NCBI GenBank assembly: GCA_035507915.1 | Contig: DATJNS010000376.1 | Coordinates: 1-39,352, forward strand | Direction of reading: 5' to 3' | DNA from: JACQAI01 sp035507915 | Lineage (GTDB): Bacteria; Pseudomonadota; Alphaproteobacteria; Elsterales; Elsteraceae | DNA: 39,352 nucleotides | In this document: positions 1 through 8,958 of the stretch, one piece after another | How positions within the stretch are numbered: the stretch's first letter is position 1 | Layout of the letters: each line of letters starts with the position of its first letter | The notes under the pieces: generated by a model | Told to the model about the DNA's origin: nothing | The model's input: the letters and a program-made list of their open reading frames with translations, nothing else | The model's database searches: none | Position numbers and translations under genes: made by a program

Positions 1-1587
1 CGACACGCTGATCGGCACCAGCGCGTACAACGACACCATCACGGCGGGTGCCGGCGCCAACTCGATCGTCGGCGGCGCCGGCGCCGACACGATCACGGCG
101 GGCGCGGGCAACGACACCATCAACACCGGCAGCGGCAACGCCACGGTCAGCGCCGGCAACGGCGCCGACAGCGTGCTGACGGCCGCCGGCGCCGACTCGA
201 TCCATCTCGGCACCGGCAGCGACACCATCGCGCTCGGCACCGGCAGCGACACGGTGAGCGCATCGGGCGGCGCCGACGTGGTGCTGGTCGCCGCGGGCGG
301 CGACTTCGCCACCAACGACACATTGAATCTGGGTGCCGGCGCGGACGTCGTGCGCTTCACGAGCACGACCGCGAACGACGTCCTGACCCTCAACGGTCAC
401 CTCAGCGCCGGCAGCCTGACGGTCGGGGCGAGCAATGCGGCAGGCAGCCTCACGGGCACCAAGGCGCTGCAGATCAACGCGACCGCGGTGACCGAGACCG
501 TCATCCTGCTCGGCAATGCCGGCAGCGACACGCTGATCGGCACCAGCGCGTACAACGACACCATCACGGCGGGTGCCGGCGCCAACTCGATCGTCGGCGG
601 CGCCGGCGCCGACACGATCACGGCGGGCGCGGGCAACGACACGATCAGCACCGGCAGCGGCAACGCCACGGTCGGCGTCGGCAACGGCGCGGACAGTATC
701 CTGACGGGAGCCGGCGCCGACTCGATCCATCTCGGCACCGGCAACGACACCGTCGCGCTCGGCACCGGCAGCGACGCGGTGAGCGCATCGGGCGGCGCCG
801 ACGTGGTGCTGGTCGCCGGGGGCAGCGATTTCGCCGCCAACGATGTCCTGAGCCTGGGTGCTGGCGCCGACGTCATCCGTTTCACGAGCACGACCGCCCA
901 CGACGTCCTGGCGCTGAACGGCCACATCAGCGCCGGCAGCCTGACGATCGAGGCGAGCGGCGCGACCGGCAGCCTTGCCGGCACCACCGCGCTCGATATC
1001 ACCGCCACGCCGGTCACCGAGGCCGTCACCCTGCTGGGCAACGCCGGCGCCGACACCCTGATCGGCACCAGCGCCTACAACGACACGATCACGGCCGGCG
1101 CCGGTGCCAACTCGATCCTCGGCGGCGCCGGCGCCGACTCGATCACCGCGGGTGCCGGCAACGACACGATCAACACCGGTGGCGGCAACGCCACGGTCGG
1201 CGTCGGCAACGGCGCGGACTCCCTGAGCGTCGGCAGCGGCGCCGACTCGGTGAGCACCGGCAACGGCGCCGACACGTTCTCGCTCGGCACGCACACCGGC
1301 AGCGACACGCTCGCGGCGAACGGCGGCAACGACACGCTGCTGATCCAGACCGGCGCCGGCTTCCACGCCGGCGACACGGTCACGTTGGGTCATGGCGCCG
1401 ACGTCGTCCGGTTCACCAGCACGACCTCGGGCGACGTCCTGACGCTCAACAGCCATCTCACGGCGACCGGCGGCAGCCTGACGATCGAGGCGAGCGACGC
1501 GCTGGGCAATCTGACCGGAACGACCGGGCTCAAGATCGACGTCAGCGCGCTCGTGCAGGCCGCCACGCTGATCGGCAACGACGGCAA
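1..1587 (+). repeat. Three tandem 525-bp units (175 codons) in the RTX gene
   Basis: Units start at 1, 526 and 1051 with the phrase encoding DTLIGTSAYNDTITAGAG, and a diverged fourth boundary lies at 1588 (537-bp third unit). Units 1 and 2 are almost identical over their first ~140 bases; unit 3 differs mainly at third codon positions. The period is a whole number of codons, so gain or loss of units keeps the frame. Copy number may continue left of the window. Confidence 0.9.
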
Positions 1588-2050
1588 CGACACGCTGGTC
1601 GGCGGCGCCGGAGACTCCATCATCGCCAACACCACGATCGCCGGCGGCGGCAGCTCGATCACCAGCGGCGCGGCCGACACGATCACGAGCAGCGGCCATG
1701 CCGACGTGTTCGTGATCCCGCAGGCGAGCGCCTCCTACACAAGCTCGGGGACAGGATCGGACAGCCACACGGATCAGATCATCAACTTCAGCGAGGCCAA
1801 CCACGCCGAGATCGATCTCACCTCGGCCGGCTTTCCGACCGGCGAGACGTTCGTCGGCGCCAAGACCTGGCACACCAACTTCGCGACCACGTTCGCCGGC
1901 GACACCGCGGGTCAGGTCGACTACACCGTCGCCGCCAACGGCAACACCTATGTGCATCTCGCGTCGAGCACGGGCTACAGCGCCGCCGACCTGATGATCC
2001 AGATCAACGGCGTCCACGCGTTGACCACCGCCAACTTCCACCTGCACTGA
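2..2050 (+). CDS. RTX-like calcium-binding repeat protein, 5'-truncated
   Basis: The reading frame is open from base 2, so the gene begins left of the window; the GTG at 173 is internal to a repeat and unlikely to be the start. The product is dominated by glycine/aspartate nonapeptides such as GGAGADTIT and AGAGNDTIS, the parallel-beta-roll Ca2+-binding motif of RTX proteins. Long units of 175 residues repeat in tandem. Each contains nonapeptide rows followed by a non-RTX strand segment (VRFTSTT, LTLNGH). The last ~110 residues lack repeats and resemble the C-terminal region of type I secretion substrates (ADVFVI, IINFSEANHAEIDLTSAGF). I infer export by a type I system to the cell surface or medium; no ABC/HlyD/TolC secretion genes for it lie in the window. 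Adhesin, S-layer or enzyme function cannot be decided because the N-terminus is missing. Confidence 0.85.
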   Translation, partial: DTLIGTSAYNDTITAGAGANSIVGGAGADTITAGAGNDTINTGSGNATVSAGNGADSVLTAAGADSIHLGTGSDTIALGTGSDTVSASGGADVVLVAAGGDFATNDTLNLGAGADVVRFTSTTANDVLTLNGHLSAGSLTVGASNAAGSLTGTKALQINATAVTETVILLGNAGSDTLIGTSAYNDTITAGAGANSIVGGAGADTITAGAGNDTISTGSGNATVGVGNGADSILTGAGADSIHLGTGNDTVALGTGSDAVSASGGADVVLVAGGSDFAANDVLSLGAGADVIRFTSTTAHDVLALNGHISAGSLTIEASGATGSLAGTTALDITATPVTEAVTLLGNAGADTLIGTSAYNDTITAGAGANSILGGAGADSITAGAGNDTINTGGGNATVGVGNGADSLSVGSGADSVSTGNGADTFSLGTHTGSDTLAANGGNDTLLIQTGAGFHAGDTVTLGHGADVVRFTSTTSGDVLTLNSHLTATGGSLTIEASDALGNLTGTTGLKIDVSALVQAATLIGNDGNDTLVGGAGDSIIANTTIAGGGSSITSGAADTITSSGHADVFVIPQASASYTSSGTGSDSHTDQIINFSEANHAEIDLTSAGFPTGETFVGAKTWHTNFATTFAGDTAGQVDYTVAANGNTYVHLASSTGYSAADLMIQINGVHALTTANFHLH

Positions 2051-2069
2051 GCGGCCGCGCGCAGCTCAG
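2047..2069. terminator. Hairpin between convergent genes (weak terminator candidate)
   Basis: CTGAGC (2047-2052) and GCTCAG (2064-2069) form perfect 6-bp arms around an 11-nt GC-rich loop. It spans the stop codons of two convergent genes, but no T-tract follows on either strand. Confidence 0.3.
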
Positions 2070-3073
2070 AACATGTCAGGCGTGATGACGTTCTGGGGCT
2101 TCGGGCCGAGCAGCGCCGCGCGCATCGTCTCCGCCGACTTGCGCCGAATGTCAGCCCAGGCGTGCGGCGAATGGAACGCCGAGTGCGGCGTGATGATCAG
2201 GCGGCCTTCGGTCCACGGCTCGCGCGCGCGGTAGGCGCGCAAAAGCTCGGGCACCGGCTCGACCGGCGGTTCGATCGGCAGGACGTCGAGACCGACGCCG
2301 GCCAGATGGTCCTGGCGCAGCAAGGTCGCCAGCGCGTCGACGTCGACGATCGGGCCGCGCGCCGTGTTGACCACGACCGCGCCTTTCGGCAACAGCGAGA
2401 GCTGCGCCAATCCCAGCATGCCGCGCGTCTCGATCGTCAGCGGCGCATGCACCGCCAGCACATCGACCTGGCGCAGCAGATCCTCGAGCGTGCCGACGCG
2501 CGTGACCCCGACCGCGAGCTCGACGCCGTTGGGCTGGTGGGGATCGAAAACCAGCACGTCGAAACCGAACGCCTTGGCGCGCAGCGCGACCGCGGTTCCG
2601 ATGCGGCCGAGCCCGACGATGCCGAACCGCTGCGCGCTCAGCCGCTCGATCAGCGGCGTATCGATATAGCGCCAGGGCGCCGCCGTCGGCCGGCGCTGCG
2701 CCGCGTGATGCAGCAGCAAGCCGCGCCGCAAGGCCAGCACGAGCGCCATCGTGTGATCGGCGACCTCGGTCGTGCCGTAATCGGGCACGTTGCACACCAT
2801 GATGTTGCGCGCCGCCGCGGCCTTGCGATCGAGCTTGTCGTAGCCCACGCCCATGCGCAGCACGACGCGCAGCTTCTTGAAGCGCGCGAAGTCGGCTTCG
2901 GTGACCGGCTGCCGCAGGATCATGAGGCCGTCGGCCTCCGCGCAGTCGCGGTCGGACAGCTCCGCGAGCTTCGCCACCCCCGGCATCACGACGCGGACGT
3001 CGGGTCCGTAGACCTCGCGCTCGACGCTGTGATCCGGATAGAGGGCCTCGGGATAGAGAATGGTGACGGTCAT
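2066..3073 (-). CDS. D-isomer-specific 2-hydroxyacid dehydrogenase (CtBP-like)
   Basis: Predicted cytoplasmic NAD(P)-dependent oxidoreductase of 335 residues interconverting a 2-oxoacid and a D-2-hydroxyacid. The ATG at 3073 is chosen over an upstream in-frame ATG at 3103 because GGGAG lies 5-9 bases before it and the protein then starts MTVTILYPEA. Visible signatures are the dinucleotide loop GLGRIG (~154-159) followed by an acidic FDP, and the catalytic trio of Arg in NTARGPIVD (~239), Glu in VLPIEPP (~268) and His in TPHSAFHS (~297). The family is specific only by context. It is divergent from a carboxylate-binding protein, which fits an organic-acid substrate. The exact substrate is unknown. 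Confidence 0.88.
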   Translation of the reverse strand: MTVTILYPEALYPDHSVEREVYGPDVRVVMPGVAKLAELSDRDCAEADGLMILRQPVTEADFARFKKLRVVLRMGVGYDKLDRKAAAARNIMVCNVPDYGTTEVADHTMALVLALRRGLLLHHAAQRRPTAAPWRYIDTPLIERLSAQRFGIVGLGRIGTAVALRAKAFGFDVLVFDPHQPNGVELAVGVTRVGTLEDLLRQVDVLAVHAPLTIETRGMLGLAQLSLLPKGAVVVNTARGPIVDVDALATLLRQDHLAGVGLDVLPIEPPVEPVPELLRAYRAREPWTEGRLIITPHSAFHSPHAWADIRRKSAETMRAALLGPKPQNVITPDMF

Positions 3074-3218
3074 GGTCGCTCCCATGTGACGGCGCCCGCG
3101 CATCGATTACCCGACTGCGCGCCGGCGCACAACCGACCGCGTCGCCCGCTTGACAGCGCTGCCGGCCAGCCGCCACAAACCCCAAGGTCCCCAAAACCGC
3201 AGCCGGGAGGAACGCCGC

Positions 3219-4184
3219 ATGCGACGGATCGCGATCGTGCTCGGCGTCCTCGCCGTGGCGCTGGGCGCCGCGACGATGGCGTGCGCCGCTTATCCGGACC
3301 GACCGATCCGCCTCATGATCCCGTTTCCGCCCGGCGGCGCGGTCGACGTCGTCGGGCGCCTGCTGGCGCCGGAGCTCGCCAAACCGTTCGGCGTCCCGGT
3401 GGTGGTGGAGAACAAGGCCGGCGCCGGCGGCACGATCGCGACCGAAGCGACGGCCAAGGCGGCGCCCGACGGCTACACGCTGCTCCTGACCGCACCCAAC
3501 CACACGATCAACCCGGCGCTCTACCGGAACCTGCCGTACGACACCGCGACGGCCTTCGCGCCGATCGCGCTGGTCGCCGAGGTCCCCGAGCTCCTGGTGG
3601 CGCCGCCATCGGCGCCGTTCGACGACTTCGCCGGCTTCGTCGCCTACGCGCGAGCCCATCCGGGCGAGCTCAACTACGGCTCGGCGGGCAACGGCACCCT
3701 GCCCCACGTCACCATGGAGCTGCTGCTGCGCCGCCTCCATCTCGACGTGGTCCACGTCGCCTACAAGGGCGCGGCGCCGGCGCTCGCCGATCTCGTCGCC
3801 GGTCACGTGCAGCTCAAGCTCGATACCTACGCGACGTCGGCGCCGCTGATCGCCGCCGGCCGTCTCAAGGCGCTGGCCATCGCGAGCCACGCCCGCTCGT
3901 CGCTGCTGCCGACCCTGCCGACCATCGCCGAGTCCGGCCTGCCGGGCTACGAGGGCGTGCTGTGGATCGGCATGATCGCGCCCGCCGGAACGCCGCCGCC
4001 CGTCATCGCCGCGCTCGCCGCCGCGTGCCGCACGGCCGTGCATTCGCCCGAGTTCCGCGCCCGGCTGGCCGCCGACGGCATCGATCCGGTCGGGAGCGGT
4101 CCCGACGCGTTTGCCGCGTTGATCGCCCGCGAGCTCCCGCAATGGAACGCGCTGGTGCGCGATGCGCACATCACCGTCCAATGA
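3219..4184 (+). CDS. Bug/TctC-family periplasmic solute-binding protein
   Basis: A 321-residue extracytoplasmic receptor of the tripartite tricarboxylate transporter (TTT) family. The ATG at 3219 follows GGGAGGA (3205-3211) and opens a signal peptide cleaved near residue 24 (MACA-AYPDRPI). Family features: YPDRPIRLMIPFPPGG, the NKAGAGG loop, DGYTLL, a YGSAGNGT ligand-loop segment, HVAYKG and LPTIAESG. TTT receptors typically bind carboxylates such as citrate, aromatic acids or dicarboxylates in the periplasm. No TctA/TctB membrane subunits are present in the window, so it is an orphan receptor here. A perfect TTGACA lies at 3150-3155, but the base pattern 17 nt later does not resemble a -10 box. 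Confidence 0.92.
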   Translation: MRRIAIVLGVLAVALGAATMACAAYPDRPIRLMIPFPPGGAVDVVGRLLAPELAKPFGVPVVVENKAGAGGTIATEATAKAAPDGYTLLLTAPNHTINPALYRNLPYDTATAFAPIALVAEVPELLVAPPSAPFDDFAGFVAYARAHPGELNYGSAGNGTLPHVTMELLLRRLHLDVVHVAYKGAAPALADLVAGHVQLKLDTYATSAPLIAAGRLKALAIASHARSSLLPTLPTIAESGLPGYEGVLWIGMIAPAGTPPPVIAALAAACRTAVHSPEFRARLAADGIDPVGSGPDAFAALIARELPQWNALVRDAHITVQ

Positions 4185-4191
4185 AGCTGCG

Positions 4192-4770
4192 TCAGATGTA
4201 GCGCAGGACCACGAAGCCGCCGATCAGGAGCACCAGGAACGCGGTCATCACCCAGGCCAAATAGCGCTCGATGAAGCGGCGGATCGGATCGCCGAAGTAC
4301 CACAGTAGCAGCGCGACCACGAAGAAGCGGATGCCGCGCGAGCCGACCGATGCCAGGGAGAACGTCAGCAGATCGAGATGCGTGACGCCGGCCGTGATCG
4401 TGATCAGCTTGTAGGGGATCGGGGTCATGCCCTTGGCGAGCACGATCCACGCGCCGTAGGTATTGAAGACCTGCCGGAAGGCCGCGAAGTCATCGCCCAG
4501 ATGATAGAACGCGATGATCGGACGCCCGATCGTCTCGAACAGCCCGTAGCCGATCCCATAGCCGACCCATCCCCCGGTCACCGAGGCGACCGTGCACACC
4601 GCGGCGTACCAGAACGCCCGCTGCCGATGCGCCAAGGTCAGCGGGATCAGCAACACATCGGGCGGGATCGGGAAGATCGAGCTCTCGAGGAACGCGATCA
4701 GCGCCAGCCACCACACGGCGTGCGGATGGCCGGCGAGCCGCATGGTCCTGTCGTACAGCGAACGCAGCAT
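4192..4770 (-). CDS. YqaA-like DedA/VTT-family membrane protein
   Basis: A 192-residue inner-membrane protein with about five hydrophobic segments. The motif F-ESS-FPIPPDVLLIP near the N-terminus and GYGIGYGLFETIGRP are typical of the YqaA branch of the DedA/SNARE-associated (VTT) superfamily. Members act in membrane homeostasis, and some flip lipids. The ATG at 4770 (MLRSLYDRTMRL) is picked because relatives start there. Two upstream in-frame ATGs exist (4851, 4881), and 4851 has a good GGGGAA site, so a longer 219-residue form starting MAVSLV is possible. It is convergent with the upstream binding-protein gene, with only 7 bases between them. Substrate unknown. Confidence 0.82.
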   Translation of the reverse strand: MLRSLYDRTMRLAGHPHAVWWLALIAFLESSIFPIPPDVLLIPLTLAHRQRAFWYAAVCTVASVTGGWVGYGIGYGLFETIGRPIIAFYHLGDDFAAFRQVFNTYGAWIVLAKGMTPIPYKLITITAGVTHLDLLTFSLASVGSRGIRFFVVALLLWYFGDPIRRFIERYLAWVMTAFLVLLIGGFVVLRYI

Positions 4771-4907
4771 GCGGAACGTCGATCTCCGGATCGGGCGGGC
4801 GCGGCACCATGCCAGCCCCGCCACGCGCACCGCAACCAGAGAAACGGCCATCGAGTTCCCCGTCTCGTGGCGGGTGTGCACCGAATTTTAATCACTTTCG
4901 CATGAAC

Positions 4908-4937
4908 TGATCGGGTCCGAATCATCCCGAGCGATCA
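4908..4937 (+). promoter_or_regulatory. Inverted repeat just before the patatin start
   Basis: TGATCGGG (4908-4915) pairs with CCCG-AG-CGATCA (4926-4937) with a 2-nt bulge, and ends 5 bases before the TTG at 4943. It could be an operator or an RNA hairpin that masks the weak ribosome-binding region. Confidence 0.3.
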
Positions 4938-4942
4938 ATCCC

Positions 4943-6031
4943 TTGCCGAAAGACAACGGCGCCAAGCCGAAGCACTCCAAACCGACCGGCGCTCCGGCGA
5001 AGCCGATCTCCCATCCCGTCAACACCAAGCCGCTGAACCTGGCGCTCCAAGGCGGCGGCGCGCACGGCGCCTTCACGTGGGGCGTGCTCGATCGCCTGCT
5101 CGAGGACGGCCGCGTCTCGCTCGAGGGGATCAGCGGCACCAGCGCCGGGGCCATCAACGCCGCCGTGCTCGCCGACGGTTTGCTGAAGGACGGCCGCGAC
5201 GGCGCGCGCGAAGCGCTCGACCGTTTCTGGCGGATGATCAGCGAGGCGACGAGCTTCAGTCCGCTACGGCCGACGCTGTTCGACCAGCTGCGGCAGGACT
5301 GGAACATGGACCAGTCGCCCCACTACATCTTCTTCGACTTGGTCACGCGCCTGCTGTCGCCCTACGAGCTCAATCCCTTCAACCTCAATCCGCTGCGCGA
5401 CATCCTCGAGGCGACCGTCGATTTCGACGCGCTGCGCGGCAACGAGAAGATCCAGCTGTTCATCACGGCGACCAACGTGCGGTCCGGCAAGGTACGGGTG
5501 TTCGACACCAACGAGGTCTCGGTCGACGTCCTGATGGCATCGGCCTGCCTGCCGCTGCTCTTCAAGGCGGTCGAGATCGACGGGGAGGCCTACTGGGACG
5601 GCGGCTACATGGGCAACCCGGCGATCTTCCCGCTGGTCTACGACTGCACCTCGCGCGACGTCGCCATCGTCCAGGTGAACCCGCTGTCGCGCCTCGAGGT
5701 GCCGACCAGCGCGCGCGACATCCTCAACCGCATCAACGAGATCAGCTTCAACTCGACCCTGATGCGCGAGATGCGCGCGCTGGCGACGGTGAGCAAGTTC
5801 CTGCGCGACGGCTCGCTCGACGAGCGGCGCTACAAGGACGTCCATGTCCACCTGATCGAGGCCGAAGCCGAGATGCGTTCGCTCGGCGCGTCCAGCAAGA
5901 TGAACGCCGACTTCGACTTTCTCTGCTACCTGCGCGACCTCGGGCGGGCCGCCGCCACCATCTGGCTCGACGACTCGTGGGACGCCGTCGGGACGCGCTC
6001 CAGCGTCGACGTGTTCGAGAAGTTCCTGTAA
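4943..6031 (+). CDS. Patatin-like phospholipase
   Basis: A 362-residue serine lipid acyl hydrolase. It has the three patatin signatures: oxyanion-hole GGGAHG (37-42), nucleophile elbow GTSAG with Ser67, and the catalytic Asp219 in WDGGYMGNP, giving the Ser-Asp dyad. The family hydrolyses phospholipids or acylglycerols and includes secreted effectors as well as housekeeping enzymes. The first ~28 residues are Lys/Pro-rich and polar with no signal peptide, so a cytoplasmic location is likely. The start is a TTG, the only recognised start codon ahead of the catalytic core in this frame (a TAA lies upstream at 4889), and its ribosome site is weak. It is divergent from the YqaA-like gene. Confidence 0.9.
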   Translation: MPKDNGAKPKHSKPTGAPAKPISHPVNTKPLNLALQGGGAHGAFTWGVLDRLLEDGRVSLEGISGTSAGAINAAVLADGLLKDGRDGAREALDRFWRMISEATSFSPLRPTLFDQLRQDWNMDQSPHYIFFDLVTRLLSPYELNPFNLNPLRDILEATVDFDALRGNEKIQLFITATNVRSGKVRVFDTNEVSVDVLMASACLPLLFKAVEIDGEAYWDGGYMGNPAIFPLVYDCTSRDVAIVQVNPLSRLEVPTSARDILNRINEISFNSTLMREMRALATVSKFLRDGSLDERRYKDVHVHLIEAEAEMRSLGASSKMNADFDFLCYLRDLGRAAATIWLDDSWDAVGTRSSVDVFEKFL

Positions 6032-6057
6032 CGGGCGTCAGGCGGCGGGAACGAGGA

Positions 6058-7989
6058 TCACTTCTTCCTGCCCCCCGCCCCCGGGTCCCGGTCCCCTGGA
6101 AGCCGCCACGACATCGTTCGCTGCCACGCGCCGTCGTCCTCGCGCGTCAGCAGGGTCGCGACGTTGCTCGCCAGATCGGTCTCGGTCACCGCGGAGAGCG
6201 CCGTGTCCGGCTCGAGCGCGAGCAGATGCGTCGGATGCTGGTCGCGGATCATGCGGCGGAGCGCATCGCGCGGGTTCGTCGTCAGCGAGGATATCGCGCC
6301 CACGACGTGCGCCCGACCGTCGAGCGCATAGTTGACCAGGAGCGCGTAGAAGCCGGGCTCGTTCGGATCGACCACGATCAGCCGCGCATCGATCGGCAGC
6401 ACCCGGCTCAGGGTTTCACCGACCTGCCGCGTGAACAGCTTCATCGGCTGGAGATCGAACCGGAAGTGCTCGAGCCCGCCGATCGGTCCAACGACGATCA
6501 GCACCGCCGCGGCGATGCCGAGCGCGCGGCCCATCGCGGGCTTGATGCGCGGCTGGACCCAACGACGCCACGCGACGGCTGCGGCGAACACGGCCACCGC
6601 CATGCCGATCAGGCCGACATGGGTGTTGTAGCGCCAGAACGACGTCGCCTGCTCGGCCTGCCACGGCTCGAAGACCGCGAGGTAGGTCGCGAGCAGAAAT
6701 GCATTGTAACCGACCATGACCGCGGCGGCGATGATCGTGAGATTCTCGAGCCCGCCGCGCCCCTGCCCGCGCGGCCGGACGAGCGCGCGCAGCGCGAAGC
6801 CGGCGATCGCCGCCATCAGCCCGAAGTGCCCGGCCTTGGCGAGCGCGATCTTCCCCATCGTGGCAAGCGCGGTCGGCAGCACGGACCAGTGCCATTGCGC
6901 GAACGGCAGGAGCGGAAGATCCCCTCCCGGCAGCTCGCGCGCGACGTAGAGACGCCAGGCGGCGTAAACCAGCAACCCGGGCGCCGCCGCGACGCCGAGC
7001 AGCATCGCCGCGAGACGCCAGCCGACGTCGGCGCGCCGCAGCGCCGCGAGCGCGACGCCGCCGAGCACGAGCAGATAAAGCGCCAAGGTCGCTTCCTTGA
7101 GCGCGACCAGCACCGCGAGCACGAGGCCCATGCGGCCGGCGAGACGCACCGCGGTCTCCTGGTCTCCCGCCCCCGCGCGCTCCAAAGCGGCCCAGCCGAG
7201 CACTGCGGCGACCGTGACGGTCGCCGCGGTCCCGGTCTCGGCATAGGCGGTCAGCACCAGCTTGGGCACGAAGGTCGTCGACAAGATCGTCACGGACATG
7301 AGGCCGAGCGCGAGCAGGCCCATGCTCGGCGGTTCGCGCTGATCGCCGATCACGGCACGCCGGCGGGTGTCCAGCCCCGCGCGCATCAGCCGCACGAACA
7401 GCAGCGCCACCGCGAGCAGCATCAGGAGATTGAAGCTGGCGATCGCGGTCTCGACGAACTGATCGGCGATCCGGCTGGTCAGGTAGGCGATCAGCGGCAA
7501 AGCGTACGGATACGCCGGCAGAATGGCGTCGCTGACCGGCCGACCGCGTCCCGGGAAGCCGTCGTACTGGAACAGGTAGCGTGCGCTGTGCAGCCACTGG
7601 GTGAACTCGTCCCACTGCGACGCCGTCATCGATGCCGTCAGCAGGATGAAGGGCGCGGCGAGCACGAGCGCGCGTCCAATCCCGGGCGGGAACACGGCCT
7701 CGGCGTTGCGGAAGCGGACGGCGTACACGCCCACGCTCGTCACCAGCAGCAGCGCCGCGATCGAGGTGAACGGGATCGGACCCAAAGTGCCGACGAGCGT
7801 GAACGCGGCGACCGCGATGCCCCAGCCGACGAAGCCGTCGGTTTCGGGCAACCGATCGCGGCCCGACACGCCGCCGCCGAGGCCGCACAGCGCGACGGCC
7901 ACGAGCGTCACCGCCGCCAGTCCGACGAGCTGCGCCATCGTGGGCGGCAGGTGCGGGAGGATCGCGAGGAACCGTTCGAGCCAGCTCAT
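6058..7989 (-). CDS. Large polytopic membrane protein, GT-C glycosyltransferase-like
   Basis: A 643-residue protein with about a dozen hydrophobic helices and a soluble C-terminal ~120 residues. The first long loop carries WDE (126-128) in SQWDEFTQWLHSARYLFQYDG. This is the place where GT-C enzymes (polyprenyl-phosphate-sugar-dependent transferases such as ArnT and the PMTs) hold their catalytic acidic residue. The resemblance is topological and motif-based, not a firm family match. The ATG at 7989 is preceded by GGGAT. It diverges from a methyltransferase and a GT2 enzyme of the kind that makes lipid-linked sugars, so transfer of a sugar to an envelope acceptor is a reasonable inference. A plain hypothetical membrane protein is the alternative. 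Confidence 0.65.
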   Translation of the reverse strand: MSWLERFLAILPHLPPTMAQLVGLAAVTLVAVALCGLGGGVSGRDRLPETDGFVGWGIAVAAFTLVGTLGPIPFTSIAALLLVTSVGVYAVRFRNAEAVFPPGIGRALVLAAPFILLTASMTASQWDEFTQWLHSARYLFQYDGFPGRGRPVSDAILPAYPYALPLIAYLTSRIADQFVETAIASFNLLMLLAVALLFVRLMRAGLDTRRRAVIGDQREPPSMGLLALGLMSVTILSTTFVPKLVLTAYAETGTAATVTVAAVLGWAALERAGAGDQETAVRLAGRMGLVLAVLVALKEATLALYLLVLGGVALAALRRADVGWRLAAMLLGVAAAPGLLVYAAWRLYVARELPGGDLPLLPFAQWHWSVLPTALATMGKIALAKAGHFGLMAAIAGFALRALVRPRGQGRGGLENLTIIAAAVMVGYNAFLLATYLAVFEPWQAEQATSFWRYNTHVGLIGMAVAVFAAAVAWRRWVQPRIKPAMGRALGIAAAVLIVVGPIGGLEHFRFDLQPMKLFTRQVGETLSRVLPIDARLIVVDPNEPGFYALLVNYALDGRAHVVGAISSLTTNPRDALRRMIRDQHPTHLLALEPDTALSAVTETDLASNVATLLTREDDGAWQRTMSWRLPGDRDPGAGGRKK

Positions 7990-8129
7990 GCGATCCCGTT
8001 CAGCGCCGCGCCACGCACGAACGCCGACAGCGACGTGCCGCGCTTGAGCCCCCGTCCATCGCCGCGTACCATCCGCACCGATCCGCCCGCCCGGCCGCCG
8101 TCAGCGGCAGGCGGGTCGCCTCCCCGCAG

Positions 8130-8894
8130 ATGACCAGCGCAAGCGCCGTCATGGGCCCAATCGCCGACAGTAGAATATTCGATCGCTTTCCCAAGGCAAG
8201 GCCGCGACTTCCGGCCGCGCATCAGGCCTTGTTCGCCGAGGAGTACGCGCTCAATCGCGACGGCGCAACGTTGGCGACGCGCGCGGCCCAGAGTCTCGAA
8301 AGTTGGATGCATCGCCGGATCGCCGCCCGGGGCCGCGCCGGCGATCACGTGCTCGAGCTCGGCGCCGGAACGCTCAATCACGTCGCCTACGAGACCGGCG
8401 CCGCGGGATACGACGCCGTCGAGCCGAGAACCTTCCTCTACGAGCACCGGCCGGCACGACGCGCGGTGCGCCGCCTGGTATCGCGGCTCGAGGACCTGCC
8501 GCCCGACGCGCGCTACGCGCGGATCCTGTCGATCGCCGTGCTCGAGCACATGACCGATCTGCCGCGCGACGTCGCGCTCGCGGTGCGCCATCTCGATGAC
8601 GACGGCCTGTTCCAGGCCGGCGTGCCGTGCGAAGGCTGCCTGCTCTGGGGCGTCGCCTGGCGGTTGTCGACCGGGCTCGCCTTCCGCTTGCGCACGGGCT
8701 TGAGCTACGCGCCGTTGATGCGTCACGAGCACGTCAATCGGTTCGACGAGATCCTCGCCGTGCTCGAGTATCTGTTCGGACGAGTCACGGTGCGGTTCTT
8801 CCCCCTGCCGACGCGCCACCTCGCCTTCTACGCCTATCTGGAATGCGGCGCACCGCGGCGCGACCGCGCGCGCGCGCTGGAAGCGGGCGCATAA
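8130..8894 (+). CDS. Class I SAM-dependent methyltransferase
   Basis: A 254-residue Rossmann methyltransferase. Motif I is LELGAGT (75-81), an acidic post-motif residue follows in YDAVEP (~98), and LSIAVLEHMTDLP (~133-145) is the usual post-II loop. The residues ahead of motif I (LNRDGATLATRAAQSLESWMHR) resemble methyltransferases found in sugar and lipid clusters. ATG 8130 is used, but ATG 8151 (MGPIADSRIF) is an equally credible start; neither has a clear Shine-Dalgarno. It is followed after 64 bases by a GT2 gene on the same strand, so the two probably act together. Acceptor unknown. Confidence 0.82.
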   Translation: MTSASAVMGPIADSRIFDRFPKARPRLPAAHQALFAEEYALNRDGATLATRAAQSLESWMHRRIAARGRAGDHVLELGAGTLNHVAYETGAAGYDAVEPRTFLYEHRPARRAVRRLVSRLEDLPPDARYARILSIAVLEHMTDLPRDVALAVRHLDDDGLFQAGVPCEGCLLWGVAWRLSTGLAFRLRTGLSYAPLMRHEHVNRFDEILAVLEYLFGRVTVRFFPLPTRHLAFYAYLECGAPRRDRARALEAGA

Positions 8895-8958
8895 TCGGGG
8901 CGCCGATTCGCCGGGTCGGTTCGCCACGCGGCATTTCGGTGATACCATCGCGGCGGTC

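Noticed and set aside
3150..3155. Perfect TTGACA upstream of the first Bug gene
   Set aside because: The hexamer 17 bases downstream is CCACAA, unlike a -10 box, so no promoter is claimed.
2151..4181. Long open frame on the minus strand covering two genes
   Set aside because: Arg/Ala/Gly-rich shadow of the dehydrogenase and Bug genes in high-GC DNA; no domain and no sensible start.
5077..8133. Long plus-strand open frame of about 1000 codons
   Set aside because: Antisense or off-frame to patatin and the GT-C-like gene; Arg/His/Gln-rich composition without family signatures.
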